64,000 nt of DNA. Origin: Ulva prolifera. Lineage: Eukaryota; Chlorophyta; Ulvophyceae; Ulvales; Ulvaceae. The stretch is taken from assembly GCA_023078555.1 (NCBI GenBank), contig CM041196.1, forward strand, positions 7,513,985-7,577,984, in the 5' to 3' direction. The notes beneath the pieces are model-generated. The model saw only the letters and a list, made by a program, of their open reading frames with translations. It did not search any database and was not told where the DNA came from. Of the stretch, positions 30,739 through 43,069 are shown piece by piece; within the stretch, counting starts at the first letter, position 1, and each line of letters opens with the position of its first letter. The translations under genes were made by a program, and so were the position numbers.

Positions 30739-33700
30739 ATGCCCGCCATCAAGGTTGATGAAAATGAGCTTGTCAAGCTAGAGCTGTCAGCAACTGCAGC
30801 AGCGCGCGCATGTGAGCTCACTGGGGCATCGGTGGCATCAAGAATTCTTCCAAGTTACCCTAAGGTGCCACAGGGAAGCGTTGGTATGCCGTCTATTTGT
30901 CGGGACGTTATGCTTGTGAGTTGTGGACATGTTCAACACAGGGGCGACGATTGTTCAGCGAAGGAAATAAGAACAAGCCTGCCTCCAATAAAATGTGCTG
31001 CGGCCAATGCAATGCAAAGTTTGAGTCAGGGTACAACAGCACTCCATGTGGAAAGCAAGACCAAGGAGATAATGTCGCTGCCTTGCACTGTCGTCTGTAG
31101 TGCAAACGGCGTCCGAGATATATTGGATCTCACGTATGCTCTCACGTAACCATGGGTACCGGAAGGTTCAAGGTTGCACTGAGTGGCTGCACTGAGTGGC
31201 AGTGCACTAAGTGAGCACCCTGTACAGACGGCTGCACTACGTGACACACCGGCTGGCCTTGGGGCAGTCTGGCATGAAAGAGCTAGTGGCCGCGGAGAGA
31301 AAAATCCTGGGACACTCTTCCTTGGGTGAGTCAGCAAATCTGGCGGTGTTTGCTGTTCCCGTGATGGAGTTTGAAGAGGGGGGCCTCAATGGAGCCAGCA
31401 GCAGAGCTGCAGGGAGCATAATCGCCAATGATCCTCTAGTCATCAAACACAGCCAGGTTCAGATACCATCGCAGCAGTGAGCCCGTGGCCCGGACTTGGT
31501 GATGCTGTATCACAAGAACAACATGCAGGCAATGGATGAAAATATTGAAGCAATCAGGGCTGATCGCCTCATGCAAGTTCAGATCATGGATGGCCTCAAA
31601 TTTCATACCCTCCGCAGAAAATGTCTCGATAACATGACTGAACGTGCCATGATGCTGGACTCAGCACTACAAGATGTTGTAATTGATGGGATAAATCGCA
31701 CTGAAGATATTGTATGGCTTGTCTCTTGTATTGTGACTGCGGAGTTCACTGCATCATGTTGTGACATGGAATGGCACATTGTTGAATCAACGCTACGTCC
31801 TCATGCACTATATGTGAAATGGGATGTTGTCAGCCGCATATAAATGATGCAGGTGCTACGTAATCCTGGATACGACGATCTGGAGAATGGACGGGTCCAG
31901 AAGATGACATCCCTCCACAGTGCAGGTAGGAAAAGCTGCCGTCCCGAAAACATTGATCTATGAATTATCCTGGAGTGAATTTCAGCAAATAATTACAGAC
32001 GATTTGCAGTGTGCAGCTCCGTCTGTTCTGATCGCGGCAGAGCAGTCATCGTCGACCACTTGTGCTGCACCAACAGACGAGGATTCTAGTTCGGCAGTGA
32101 AGAAGACACGATTCATTTTGGAATGCACCTCTGTGCCACTACAAGCCACACGGTCTAGTGCATCTGAGCTCCCACAAGCATGTCCAAAAAATCATCATGT
32201 AGATGTCAGTCCTCACACACCGGCGGCAGAAATCCCAGAGGATATGCCAGGTGTCAAGTGGACCAAGATGCGCAAGGGAGTGGATAAAATGACAGAGCGG
32301 TGTAGTGTTGCCTTTTGCTGAGAATCCTGCCATGCCTGGGTACAAATACTGCTGGTTGCTACAGAAAATGTCCACACAGGGGGTTCTGTGCTCATGCATT
32401 GTTCCGAGGTCAGTCGTCACCAGGGTGGACGCTCCAGATATACGTGTGTTTTTGCTGCAGGTGGCAATACGTCGATCGATTTCGTGGCCACGGTAAACGT
32501 AAAATTCAATTATCGATGTCCGATATTGTTGGATACAACAATGTGCAGACGCATTTCCTTTCGGCAGCTCAGCATGCTGGCATGTTTGTTTACACCAGCC
32601 GTTGCAAAGAGCTTGGTGTTGTGCCAACGTCCAGGGTGCTGGATGCAATAGCAACTGTACGGACTGCTGAGATGTCCCTGCTATCCTGCTGATCGTCTGA
32701 TCCGGGACCACATGTGAAGGCTGACATTCAGGAGAGGGCAGACTTGAGCTATGCTCGCCTTGGTGATAGAGGGGTCGAAGCACTATCGTACGCGCTTGCA
32801 GTCAATCGCATTGTCAGGAGTATTTGTCTCAAGCACTGCCACTTATCTGGTGTCGGCATCAAGCACCTCTTGCAAAGCCTGTTGTTGCGGATGAACGCAG
32901 AGGGAGCCAAGGAGCGACTGGAGTCAGCAACAGTTGATTCAGATTATCAAGAGGTCGACTTGAAGGTGATAGACATCAGGGCGCATGCTTTGCTTACGAA
33001 GTTCATCGCATGCTGGGCTTTCAATTCCAAGTTCCAGGTAGCTGAGTAGACTAATGCTGGCTTGCAGACTCGCTTGAGCCACCCGTCAAACGCAAGCAAG
33101 ACAAGACAGCGTTATCGATGTCTCGCAAACTTGAACCCCGCTTCAGCCGCTTCTGAAAGTAGGAAGCCCCCTATCTGCGCCAAGGAATCGAAACCCCGTG
33201 TGCTGGAGGTAGCTAAATTCATACATGAATGGCTGGAAGTGTCACACCATTGTCGCATTGAGCAGTTTGAATACATCTGAAAGGTGCAGGCACTGAATCT
33301 GCAACCTTTTGAACTGAGAGTGCTGGATGTTTCTGGGAATGCCGTTGGCCACCATGGTGCTTTTATGACAGCGTGCTTTTTGAATCCCCGACAGAGCCCA
33401 CAGCAGCTCCGTGAGCTCATTATGGATGCATGTGGCATCACCGATCTTGGCGGCGCCTCCGTGGTGCGTTGATCAATTGTGCATTCACCAGCCATGGCTG
33501 TGCTGCCTTGCCACCTTTCCGTGACAGCAACTTGTGGTACGTCCATTGCGCAACAGCTTCTACTCCGATGGGATGATGTCGTTGTGGAAGTCTTGCTGGA
33601 ATACAGATGGCAGCCCTGCAAGGGAACACTGTTCTTCACACTCTCAGTATGAGGCATAACAACCTTGCAGCAACATCTGCCAAAGCCCTTGGGGAAATGA

Positions 33701-36700
33701 TGCTGCACAACGGAAGTCTTCGTGTGCTGGGCTTATCGTGGAACGCCATTGGGCCCACAGCTGGTGAATTCCTTGCGCAGGGCATAGCATGCAACTCTAC
33801 ACTGCAGGTATTCCCGCCACAAAAGTCGAAATGACCCCAACATCGCCTGCTGACTGCTGTATCTCACCTCTTGTACCATATTGCTGCCCCAATTGCAGTC
33901 GTTGGACCTATCATGGAATGGATTGGAGACAAAAGGTGCCACAGCTGTGGTCCACGCTATGGCCAGCAATCGGGGGCTGACGATGCTGAACCTGTCATCC
34001 ACCAGGATGTCAGACCGTGCATGCCCAAGCATAGCTCTAGCGCTCACCAAGAATTCTGTGCTAGAACATCTCATGCTCAAAAGCAACGGCATCACTGAGG
34101 CTGGGACACAGACACTCACACAAGCTCTTCAGATCAACCGCACACTGAAGCATCTCAGCTTGATGGTGCGCACTTGCGAATTCATCTGCAGTATCATTGA
34201 TGTAGGAGCAGGTGCATCGTTACAAATAGGCACCAAGACAAAAGCATGTAATATGTGTAGATATAGACACTGAACAGAACACTGCATTCATATATGTCGT
34301 CAGACACCGCAATGGGAGTTGGGCGCCACCGGTGCCAGATCCAAAACATGTCATTCATGCAGTGACAGGCGCTCGGGTGCCTTGACACCATGAAATCTCA
34401 TCGCGCTGCCATAATGTGAACCTGCGCGAATGCACATCTTGCATCAGTGATCCTGTATTTTTTAAGCGCTACACCTGCATGGAACATGAGACCGCCATGT
34501 TAACCTCTTGCAATGTAGGAGTTCCTGGTGCCCTGCAAATATCCAATATCTTGAAGCTTAATGTGGTGAGGCTCATGATGCATCCATCACAATAATGAAT
34601 GGTGTACAAAAGAATGCGCTGCTGCTAGAACAAGCAACCTTTTATGTAAAGCCACAATGAGGAGGTGTCAGCCATCATCCGGGCCTGAGAGGGGTGTGCA
34701 CACCCCCTCTCAGGCTGCCCAGATCATAACCCTTGGTGTCCAATGCCAAAGAAGATTGATCAGGCGACACTCATCCCACATGTGAAAGTAGCAGGAAGCC
34801 TGACCTCCACGAAAGTATCGTCGTATCCACTCGCCATTGGACTGTCGTACACGCTGGAGCCATGACATCACAAACGATGGCCATTGCTACTTTTACAAGT
34901 GGCTTGCACATACGCAGTGTGTTCCTAACCGTGTACGCTGTCTTATTGCAATGCCGAGTACTGTCGCAATAGAGTTGATTAAATTTACCAGCTATATCCA
35001 CGGACAGGACCTTGACAACATGAAATGAATGTGATCACACGCCAGGAGGTGCCTGAACCCCCTCCAGACATCCACGCTCAACTCATCAGGATTTATGAGC
35101 TGAGGCGTTAGGACACTACTTCGGTAATGCAAGTACAGAACTGCCTGCAGAAGCATATGCATCGATTGGTGTTGACTCTGTTGTGCCCCACAACACGTTT
35201 CAGGAGGTCGTGGGTTCGATTCTGCGTGCGCTTTGGGGAATCGAAATGGCCGTACGTGACCACCTCACTTAGGACAGGAGGAGGCCCTGTGAGTTGCGTA
35301 TGGTCGTCTGAGGGGGGTTTCCAGGTGGTTTACCCCTTCGGCATATGTGGTCCCGTTAACTCGGAGTTGTCAATGTCCAATAGGATACGGCTCAGCAAAT
35401 GCAGATTTACTTTACTTTACACGTCAGGTGCAGCTGACAAATCCCGACTACACTGAACAGCAGTCTGAATTTGGGACCCTGTAAATTTTAAGATAGAGCT
35501 CATTAGCAGTGCTTGCCTTGTTTGCGCGTTCACTTACAGTGCTAAGTGCTTGGAACATGGGAAAGAATATCCTCTCCGCTTCGCACGCCGATGTCACACG
35601 TGCACCACAGTGAATGCACAAATGCTTTGAAATGCAGTTTGTTCTCAACTGCTAGCCTCTTTGAGCCACAGCAGCATATCGAATGGTAGAGAAATCGATT
35701 ATAATTGTGGAGCGTTGTGTCCAGGGCACCGCTTTGCCCTTGGAGACGATGAGAGTGGAGAGCCTTCCTCTGAGCATCGATTCTGAACGGCCAGAAGGTA
35801 CATATGCCTTGCGGCTGGACAAATCAAATGAGCGTTCTGTCGCCCAGCAGCTGATCAACCTTGACAGGCGCCGTGGTGGTGGGCTATTACGTGATCTCAG
35901 ACAGAATGGACTGGCACTTCCCAATGGTGTTCCTGACGGGTGGCCAGCAAGCCTGCCTGCAACCGGTATCCTCGAATTGAATTGTGTGCAGCATTCTGAA
36001 TCTGAATCGCATACTGTCTTAGACTCCAAGAAGACGGCAGCACTTGTTGAGGAGCTGCAAAAGTCATACACATCGGACTCATCAAAGATCAGTACCATCA
36101 TGACACTGGCTCCATACACCATGCTATATGCTAGCCAGGTCATACAGCTGCTGCAAGCATTTGAGACAGGTGGAGCACTTGTGCAAGCGGCATGTGTTCT
36201 TTTTACTCGCTGTGTGGACTTGGAAGATGGCACTGATGAGATCAGTGCTTGCATGCCACCGCGGGATGAGCATTGTTTTCAGGAGCAGCTCGGGCATGTA
36301 GTGAATTTTCGTGGTTCAAATCCCACTGGGCACTATGAGATGCTATTGACGAACACGCACCAGCGCATGCTTGCCATCAGGTTGAAAGACGCAGCCGGAA
36401 AGGAAGGAGGTGCTGTGACATGGAAGAATGTACTGTGCGTGTCAGCCATCCCTGCCGGCCCATAACGCGGCACAAGTTACACGCTCTAATTTGATCAACC
36501 TTGTAACCCAGATGTGAACAGACGACGTGTGCGGAGATGTTGGCAGCCTTTGCAGGTATGAAAGGACAACACAGACTCAACGATTTCCCAATCGCGCAGG
36601 CCCTCCAGAGGACTGGGCAGGAAGCATTCCTGTCAATGGGCACCTCGCATTTGACTATGTTTCATCCATCCAAATTCCTGCCTCGAAGCAGGCTGCAAGC

Positions 36701-38415
36701 GACAGCCAGGTCGCACAGGCTCTTGCCAGCTGTGGCCTGATTGAGCCCCAGGAGCATGCTCAGCTACCCGCAGGTAGACAATTGCTTACAGCATGCCATG
36801 CGTGCCGGCCTCGACATATACGACGGTGGCCCTGTGTGCTGCAGTCGAAGCGTATTCTTCGTGTGCAGTGCCTGAACTGTGGCCAGAAAAAGTCATGAGA
36901 TGGAGAGCGGCAGTTTGCAAGCTGTGGCTCACATGTACACAGATTGCCACATGTTTATCTCGCTTCAGCGCAGGCCCAGATCGTGTCGAAATAGCAGTGT
37001 CCAGTTGGGGTCGCTGCCTTGACAAGAGCAACTTATGGAAATTGCTATACAGCATGACGGTGCGCCCCAGAATATCACAAAGCAATGCTCACAAATCCAT
37101 ATGCACCTCTATTCAAAATCCCATTCACCTAACAGGGAATGGAGCAAAACGTGTTCATCACAAGGATTGGTCCTGGGACCCTGCTCAAGCTGCTTGGAAA
37201 GCACATCAGCTGCAACTGGTTCCTGGACTGCTCCATACCTGAGCACGAGGAAGTGGCAGTGCACCTTGTACGAGAAGCTCAATCAGAGGATCTGCAGAAT
37301 TGGTACAATCTGAAGCTGTCAGGTTGGTCGCTTAATCTGGAAGATAGACCTCTCACGTGTAAATCCACCAAATGTGGCCGCCATTGCAGGCCGCAACAAG
37401 ACGTTTCCTGAGAATGCAGCTATGCTGGGATTCCTGACCACAGAGAGCAAGAATCCAATCGTGCACGTCAATACGTTGTTCCATGACTCCTGGGCAGATG
37501 TCTGCAAGCTCTCAGCACAGGCTGAAGAAAGTATGACGCAACAAGAGAGATTGGAAGTACGGGTGAGAATAGCACAGCATTTAAACCTTGAGTTCCTGCT
37601 GGAGTTCTCGCCATACTTTGACTGTACAGCTGAAGACCGTGGTAACGTCCCAGCATGGAGGTCCAAAAAGGCCTTACAAGAGGCAATGGGCACAGTGGCA
37701 CCATGGGTGGCTGTCTGGAATCGCGTGGTCCGGAAAATGGTGAGCTTTGACACTGGTTGGCTTCAGGCATCCCATCGAATCATGCAATCTGCCGCAGCTA
37801 GAAAATTATCCACATATACCAATTCAATCACAAGAATCAGCTTGGTGCAGGTTCGCCTGAAGCTGAGGCACTTGACCGACGGGGCAGAGTCACCCTTGAA
37901 AGAAGTGTTTCTCATGGCTACGAATGACAGCCCATGGATGGATATCATGGCATTTGAAGGGTGGATAAATCAGTCAGGGTACCCCACAGCAATTTGCGCA
38001 TGGTTCTCAAAGCAGATGTCTAGGATCGCTATGGAGGTGCGCAATTGATTTAATGTACAGTGTTGGTGCCGGCACCTGTCAGATTGGAAGGCAGTGCTTT
38101 CAGGAAAACGCACATGTTAAAGGTCACGCAACGGACATCACCTTCAACCAATTTTCTCGACTTCTGAGGCTCAAGATTCCAGATGTACAGAAGACTGCAG
38201 GGTTGCAGGTATGCACACAGGTGAAATCTGTGATGCTGCGCAACTGGTGTCAGATCAACGAGATCATACTGGATTGCCACAGTTGCACAGACCTGAATGT
38301 CACCAGAGAGATGCTTGCAGAAAGATTTGCTAGTGAACAAGTTCATAAACAAGCTCAAGGCGGCAAGGCAGGAGACATTGCAGAATGGGCTCATCTCCTC
38401 GGTCGAGACCGCTGA
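30739..38415 (+). CDS. Large leucine-rich-repeat protein with NPTGHY-type repeats
   Basis: Multi-exon gene, incompletely resolved. It begins at ATG 30739 (MPAIKVDENELVKLELSA). Coding blocks are seen near 31240-31480, 31490-31700, 31925-32150 and 32700-33036. The LRR part is phase-checked at 33607-33807 and 33899-34165, preceded by an exon ending at 33463. Repeats of about 28 residues read LHTLSMRHNNLAATSAKAL, LRVLGLSWNAIGPTAGEFL and LQSLDLSWNGLETKGATAV, the ribonuclease-inhibitor-like type that forms a binding horseshoe. Further blocks at 35683-36465 and about 36530-38415 contain two related stretches, PEGTYALRLDKSNERSVAQQ and NPTGHYEMLLTNTHQRMLAI, which look like copies of one repeat. The last frame ends with TGA at 38415. 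The function is unknown. It could be two genes, since the link across 34166-35670 is not proven. Confidence 0.6.
34683..34715. repeat. Near-perfect 33-bp palindrome
   Basis: The arms gcctgagaggggtgtg and cacaccccctctcaggc are reverse complements except for one extra C. It lies in the gap between the LRR exons and the next coding block. Confidence 0.85.
35180..35420 (+). mobile_element. Candidate tRNA-derived SINE ending in the LINE tail
   Basis: The stretch contains gtgggttcgattctg at about 35210-35224, close to the polymerase III B-box consensus GGTTCGANTCC. About 130 bp further on it ends in the same 3' tail as the LINE (35347-35420, finishing in tactttactttac). A tRNA-like head plus a LINE tail is the usual build of a SINE. 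No convincing A box was found upstream, so the head may be degenerate or the B-box match may be chance. Confidence 0.4.
35347..35420 (+). repeat. Shared LINE 3' tail sequence, copy 3
   Basis: ggtcccgttaactcggag, tgtcaatgtcc, ggatacggctcagcaaat and atttactttactttac. It is the best preserved of the four copies, with a TTTAC-repeat end. Confidence 0.85.
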
Positions 38416-40544
38416 TCTCTCTGGGTGCCCTGAAGACGTCGGCCCCTCCTAAGCACCAGGAGGCCGAAGCTATAGTGTCGTGGTAATGGTTCCGTGGTGA
38501 TGTATAGCTGTATCAGCGAATGAGAGCTGACTAAAGTGCCACATCAATTCCATGACTCACTACTCAAAGCCTCAGACAGCAATGATGGGCAAGCAGTCTC
38601 CTCAGCAGTTATGGCACACAGTAGTTTGTCTCCTTGCATACGTAGCAGCAGCTTGAGAACTACACCTTCTACAACCTGGCCATGTAAGTACGTGTACATA
38701 CCAAGAATGACAACCTACCAGCATCAAGATCTGCGTTTGGCTGGCAATATAGATCAGTGACTTACACAAGCTGATTGAAGGCGATGCCAATGTACTGTGC
38801 GTTGAACACCGACGATTGCTTATAGGGCAGCCTGCTGATTGTACACCTGTGCACGCAGTCAACTGACGGCGTGGCCACTGACAGCGATTGGGTAATAGTT
38901 GATGGCAGCTGATAACACCTCATGTGTGACAGAGACTTCTCCTCGTTGTCCACGTCCTCGTGATGCCACAAAGCATCATAAATCATGATAGCAAGAGACG
39001 CCTTCCCATGCAGCTATGAAACTGCGCGTTGGGCTGACCACAAAAATGAAACTACGATCTGCATCTATGGCATGTTCACTGACCACCCTAGCTTAGGTTG
39101 ATTGTATGCACAGAAGAACTATGCAAGCAGACGAACAAGGGGAAGGTGCACTGGAGACCGCGTCTAAATGTAACAATAGAACAGTCCTGAAGACAGTCAA
39201 GCCCACAGGCTGCTTGAGTAGCTGCTCACTTCATTATTTGACCGCGGCACAGGTCTAGAACATGACAGGACCTGAGTTCGGCAGATTGTGAACACCAGTA
39301 CAGTGTATGGAAGAGACACACTGCAGCATCACTCCCAAACACTGCATGTGCCTGTCTTGCCAGGGTGGGGGGCATAGGTAAAAGTAAAGTAAATCTGAAT
39401 TTACTGAGCCGTATGCTATTGGACATTGACAACAAGGTTGCATTATAACGTACACACGAGGCTACAGTGGCATTCACAAGGGTCCCATTAATCTCAGCAC
39501 ATTCTTGAAAGATCTAAGAGCTTCCCAAGGGCCCGCCCTGCAACCGAATGCGTTTTGGGCCTGAGTGCCGGCCCCAGCAACAGGCACGCCAACTGAGCCA
39601 GCGTTGACAAGGGCAGTAATGGGTGCATCACGCAACAGCAGCCGCTGCACCAGGACCACATCGTAGGCACGCACAACGGAGGCGGGCTGCTGAGGAGGCG
39701 ACCATGAGACTGACCGACTTCAGACCACCACCGCTATCCATCGAGATACTCTCCGTCTCATATGAATCGACACACGCCATCTCGCGGTCTTGCACCTGAG
39801 CAGCCGTAAATACTTGATTTCGGACTTTAGGTTCTGGGATCCTGATCGCGTTGCTTTTCCCCGTGGACCCCGCGCAGTAATATGTTGACGCGCGGCACAT
39901 GATGAATGCATCTAGAGAAAGCGAATACTAACTTACGGGTACACTGTGAAATTGGTGCGCTAGTGTGCACGGATGCGTACCCCCGTGAGCAGGCACGCCT
40001 GGGAAGGATCTGCAAGGCCTGCCACTATAGGAAATGGTCTTTGGTGAACGCTATCGCGAGTGGCATACGCACATCACGTTGTTCAATGCACATTGCATTC
40101 GAGCATCCGTGTGCACGCAAAACGAGGGCCAGTACGTTATCAGCGATCCACTCGAGCAGGGACACTGCACGTCATATGCGCAACCAAAATGTAACTGTCA
40201 CTTCACCCGTGGCGCACAACACCTTGAACATGCTACCATATCGCATCATGGGATTCGCATGCTATCGTATCGCTGCAGGTGCAGCACTGCCGAATTGGAG
40301 ACCATGCATTGCACGACGCGCAGTGCCGGGACTTCAGCTTTCAACAGTCAGCCCGAGCTGTAGCTCAGCCCGGCTTTAGCCAGGAAGCGACATAACGTAT
40401 TAACGCCCAAGAACATCGAAGCCGGTTCTTCACTGGGCCCGTAACATCCACCGCGCACGGCAACGCAGCCTGTTCGAATTGTGCGCAGGCCTCTTTCAGA
40501 CAGATTTCGAATCTTGATGTACATATGTTTTATGTTGAATCAAA
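38416..40544. other. Intergenic region with one repeat insertion
   Basis: About 2.1 kb between the LRR gene and the Kir gene. It contains the minus-strand LINE tail at 39375-39433 and unrecognised short ORFs on the minus strand (39474-39900). No RNA gene was recognised. Confidence 0.45.
39375..39433 (-). repeat. Shared LINE 3' tail sequence, copy 4 (inverted)
   Basis: Read on the minus strand: tgtcaatgtccaatag, catacggctcagtaaat and cagatttactttactttta. Same order and end as copies 1-3. Confidence 0.8.
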
Positions 40545-43069
40545 ATGAGCCAAGCTGCTAGCTACGTCGAAAGTGCGGGCCACTCCGGCGATGCCGCTGT
40601 TGGTCCGACCACTTTGCCTGCGGGAGCAGCACACTTGGAATCTGCATCCAGTCATGGCATAGACGGAGCAAAACGGCGGTATAAATATCATGATCGTGGT
40701 GATGGCATGTTCGAGGCCGCGCGTGATCTTGGGCGGCAACCACACCTTGTACGTACGGGCAGGTGCGTGCAGTGTTTTTCGTCTTCCCTGTGGATCCGTT
40801 CCTGCGGCAGACAGAATACGACAAGGGTATTCATGCCTGTACAGGCACGCTGGAAGGTCTAACGTCCAGTACGTTGGCCAGTACGATGGGCGTTGGGACC
40901 CGCACCTTTGGGTGAAAGGTGTGATTACTTGGCACGTCCCTTGAAAGTTGCATTCACTTCTGAAGGTATCAAAGCTGCTTAAGGCATTACCTTGATCGAT
41001 CTTCGATGTCACGTCGTGGCGCTGCTGTGCAGATACATTCACTTCACTCGTCAATGTGTGGATTGGCTATCTATTCCTGTGGATGACTGTGGCGTACACC
41101 TTGAGCTACTTATTTTTCGGTGTTGTCTGGCACGTTCTATACAAGATTGATTCAAACTGCGTTCATTTTGGAGACGATGCGGAGGACAACTTTCTTGCGG
41201 CCTACATGTTTTCACTTGAGACACAGGTGCCCTCTTTGTTTCTCACCCCCCTTATGTGTAGATGTGATCCGTGAGGTGCCATTCTCACCTGCTGCCACAT
41301 GTGCCGAGTGTAAACAGAAAAAAGCCTGGAGATACCGTTCGTGTACAGGCTACAATAGGGTTTGGCTCTCGTGTGGTCGGGGTCTGTGGGATGTCTGCTG
41401 TGGTGTTGACGCTGCAGAATGTGTTCGGCATGATCCTAGATGCGGTGTCCCTGGGGATAGTCTTCGCCAAGCTGTCACATCCCAAACACCGCGGCCGCTC
41501 CATCTTCATTTCCGAGTGCGCAACAATCGCACGACGGGATGGACAGCTCAAGTTTATGATACGTATAGCTGACATCAGGTACGGGCCCCGCTTCCTGTGA
41601 TGCAATGCTGCAATTCATGTGTGCTATGTCGCGCCTTCGATCTTGACGTTGATGGGACCAATCCACAGCTGGAACGCAGGTGCTCGTATATCACAAGCTA
41701 CTGCCGAATGCTGTCTGTTGACTTGCAGGAGCAATACCGCCCTTGATGCCAAGGTCAGTGCGTATCTTTACACTTGGGGCCCAGGCCGGAACTGCATGGA
41801 AGGAGAGCATATCCCTGTCAAGGTGGAGCCGATGGAGTTGCCAAAGATCGATGCGATGCTCATAATGCCCATGGTCCTCGAGCACCCCATCGATGAGCGC
41901 AGCCCGCTGTTCAACCTGAACCATGACAACCTTGCAATGATGCAAGCGGAGGTCGTGATCACGTTTGAGGCCACCTCAGAGTTCGGCGACGTCTTCATGG
42001 TCCGGCAGTCATACCTCGCGAGTGAGATCCGCTGGGGCCACGTGTTCGCGCCGATAACGCAGCGTGCGCCTCCCGGCGAGACACGCCACATCGTCGACCT
42101 CTCGCACTTTCACGACGTGCAGGCTCAGCCTGGCATTCCGCAGTTGCCCCCCGGGCCGCTGTCCCGGCATGTGCTGGCGGGCGGTGTGCCAGGGTTGTCC
42201 CATGCCTTGCCGTACCCCGCGCTTGGCGAGAACACGCTTACTATCAGTGAGTTCTGCACCGTCACGATGCGTGACAAGCAGAAGTTCCTCATGCTGCGTG
42301 TTGGGGACACCCGGCCGGGGCAGAACTTGGAGGCGCACATCCGTGGTTACCTATACGAGTGGAATGCACGCAAGACGAAGGAAGGCGAACCCATCCCCTA
42401 TACCATCAAGGTGTGTCGGGTCCGTCACAATGCCGCTTCAACAACAGAATTTTTCAGCGCAGGGGTCCATGAGACGGGGTACAATGAGGCAGGCTGTGAG
42501 TTACTGCAGCCATGTGCGATGACGCGGTGTGTGCCCTGCTGCAGGACATCGATTTTGGGTTCGACAAGGGGACAGACCGGCTGATAATGAGGTTCCCTCA
42601 GGTTGTGAGCCATGCGATCACGCCTGAGAGTCCATTAGCGCCGTGGGCGAATGCCCGTACGATGCCGGCATGGCCCGCAGAGATTGTGATCGTCGTGGAG
42701 AGTGTCATGTTCTGCAACTCAGCCAATGTCATGCGCACTGTGACATACCGCCTACCACAGGACCTGAAGCATGACCACAGCTTCGCTCAGATTGTGACTC
42801 GCGGCAAGCACAGCTCCGCGGTCCCGATCGTGGACTGGCAGGCGTTCCATGCAGTGGTGCCGACCGGCCAGAAGTGGGTGCCACCGCAAGCGGCCGCACG
42901 CGGTGAAGCAAACGCTGCAAAGGCGGAGAGCACCGGGCAGGGCGGCGGCCAGATCGGGCTGGCTGTGCGACCTCATGGCATGGACGAAGCGACCGGCCAT
43001 GTCGCGAGCCAGGGCGGCGAAATGGAGATGACTGTTGCCGGATCAGGCTCGAATGACCCTGGGCACTGA
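40545..43069 (+). CDS. Inward-rectifier K+ channel with two tandem Kir cytoplasmic domains
   Basis: Six phase-checked exons: 40545-40762, 40845-40918, 41033-41226, 41349-41578, 41729-42410 and 42545-43069, giving 640 aa. The protein is a plasma-membrane or organelle K+ channel of the Kir family. The N-terminal arm reads GRSNVQY; a slide helix and TM1 follow (DTFTSLVNVW, LFFGVVW). The pore is FSLETQATIGFG (selectivity filter about residues 164-168). TM2 reads GMILDAVSLGIVFAKL, with an Asp at the place of the rectification-controlling Asp of Kir2 channels, and is followed by the basic stretch PKHRGRS, where family members bind PIP2. The first cytoplasmic domain runs to about residue 400 (RRDGQLKFMIRIADIR, EGEHIP, IDERSPLFNL, SYLASEIRWGHVF). 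A second copy follows in the same frame: MRDKQKFLMLRVGDTR, EGEPIP, DIDFGFDKGTDRL, ITPESPLAPW. The tail is Gly/Ala-rich. Confidence 0.88.

Noticed and set aside
33037..33067. 31-bp mini-intron in the LRR gene
   Set aside because: Donor- and acceptor-like ends are present, but the length is far below the other introns here and the following frame is doubtful.
40355..40440. tRNA-like stretch (gtagctcag ... ggttctt)
   Set aside because: An A-box-like match and a weak B-box match, but I could not fold acceptor, anticodon and T arms.
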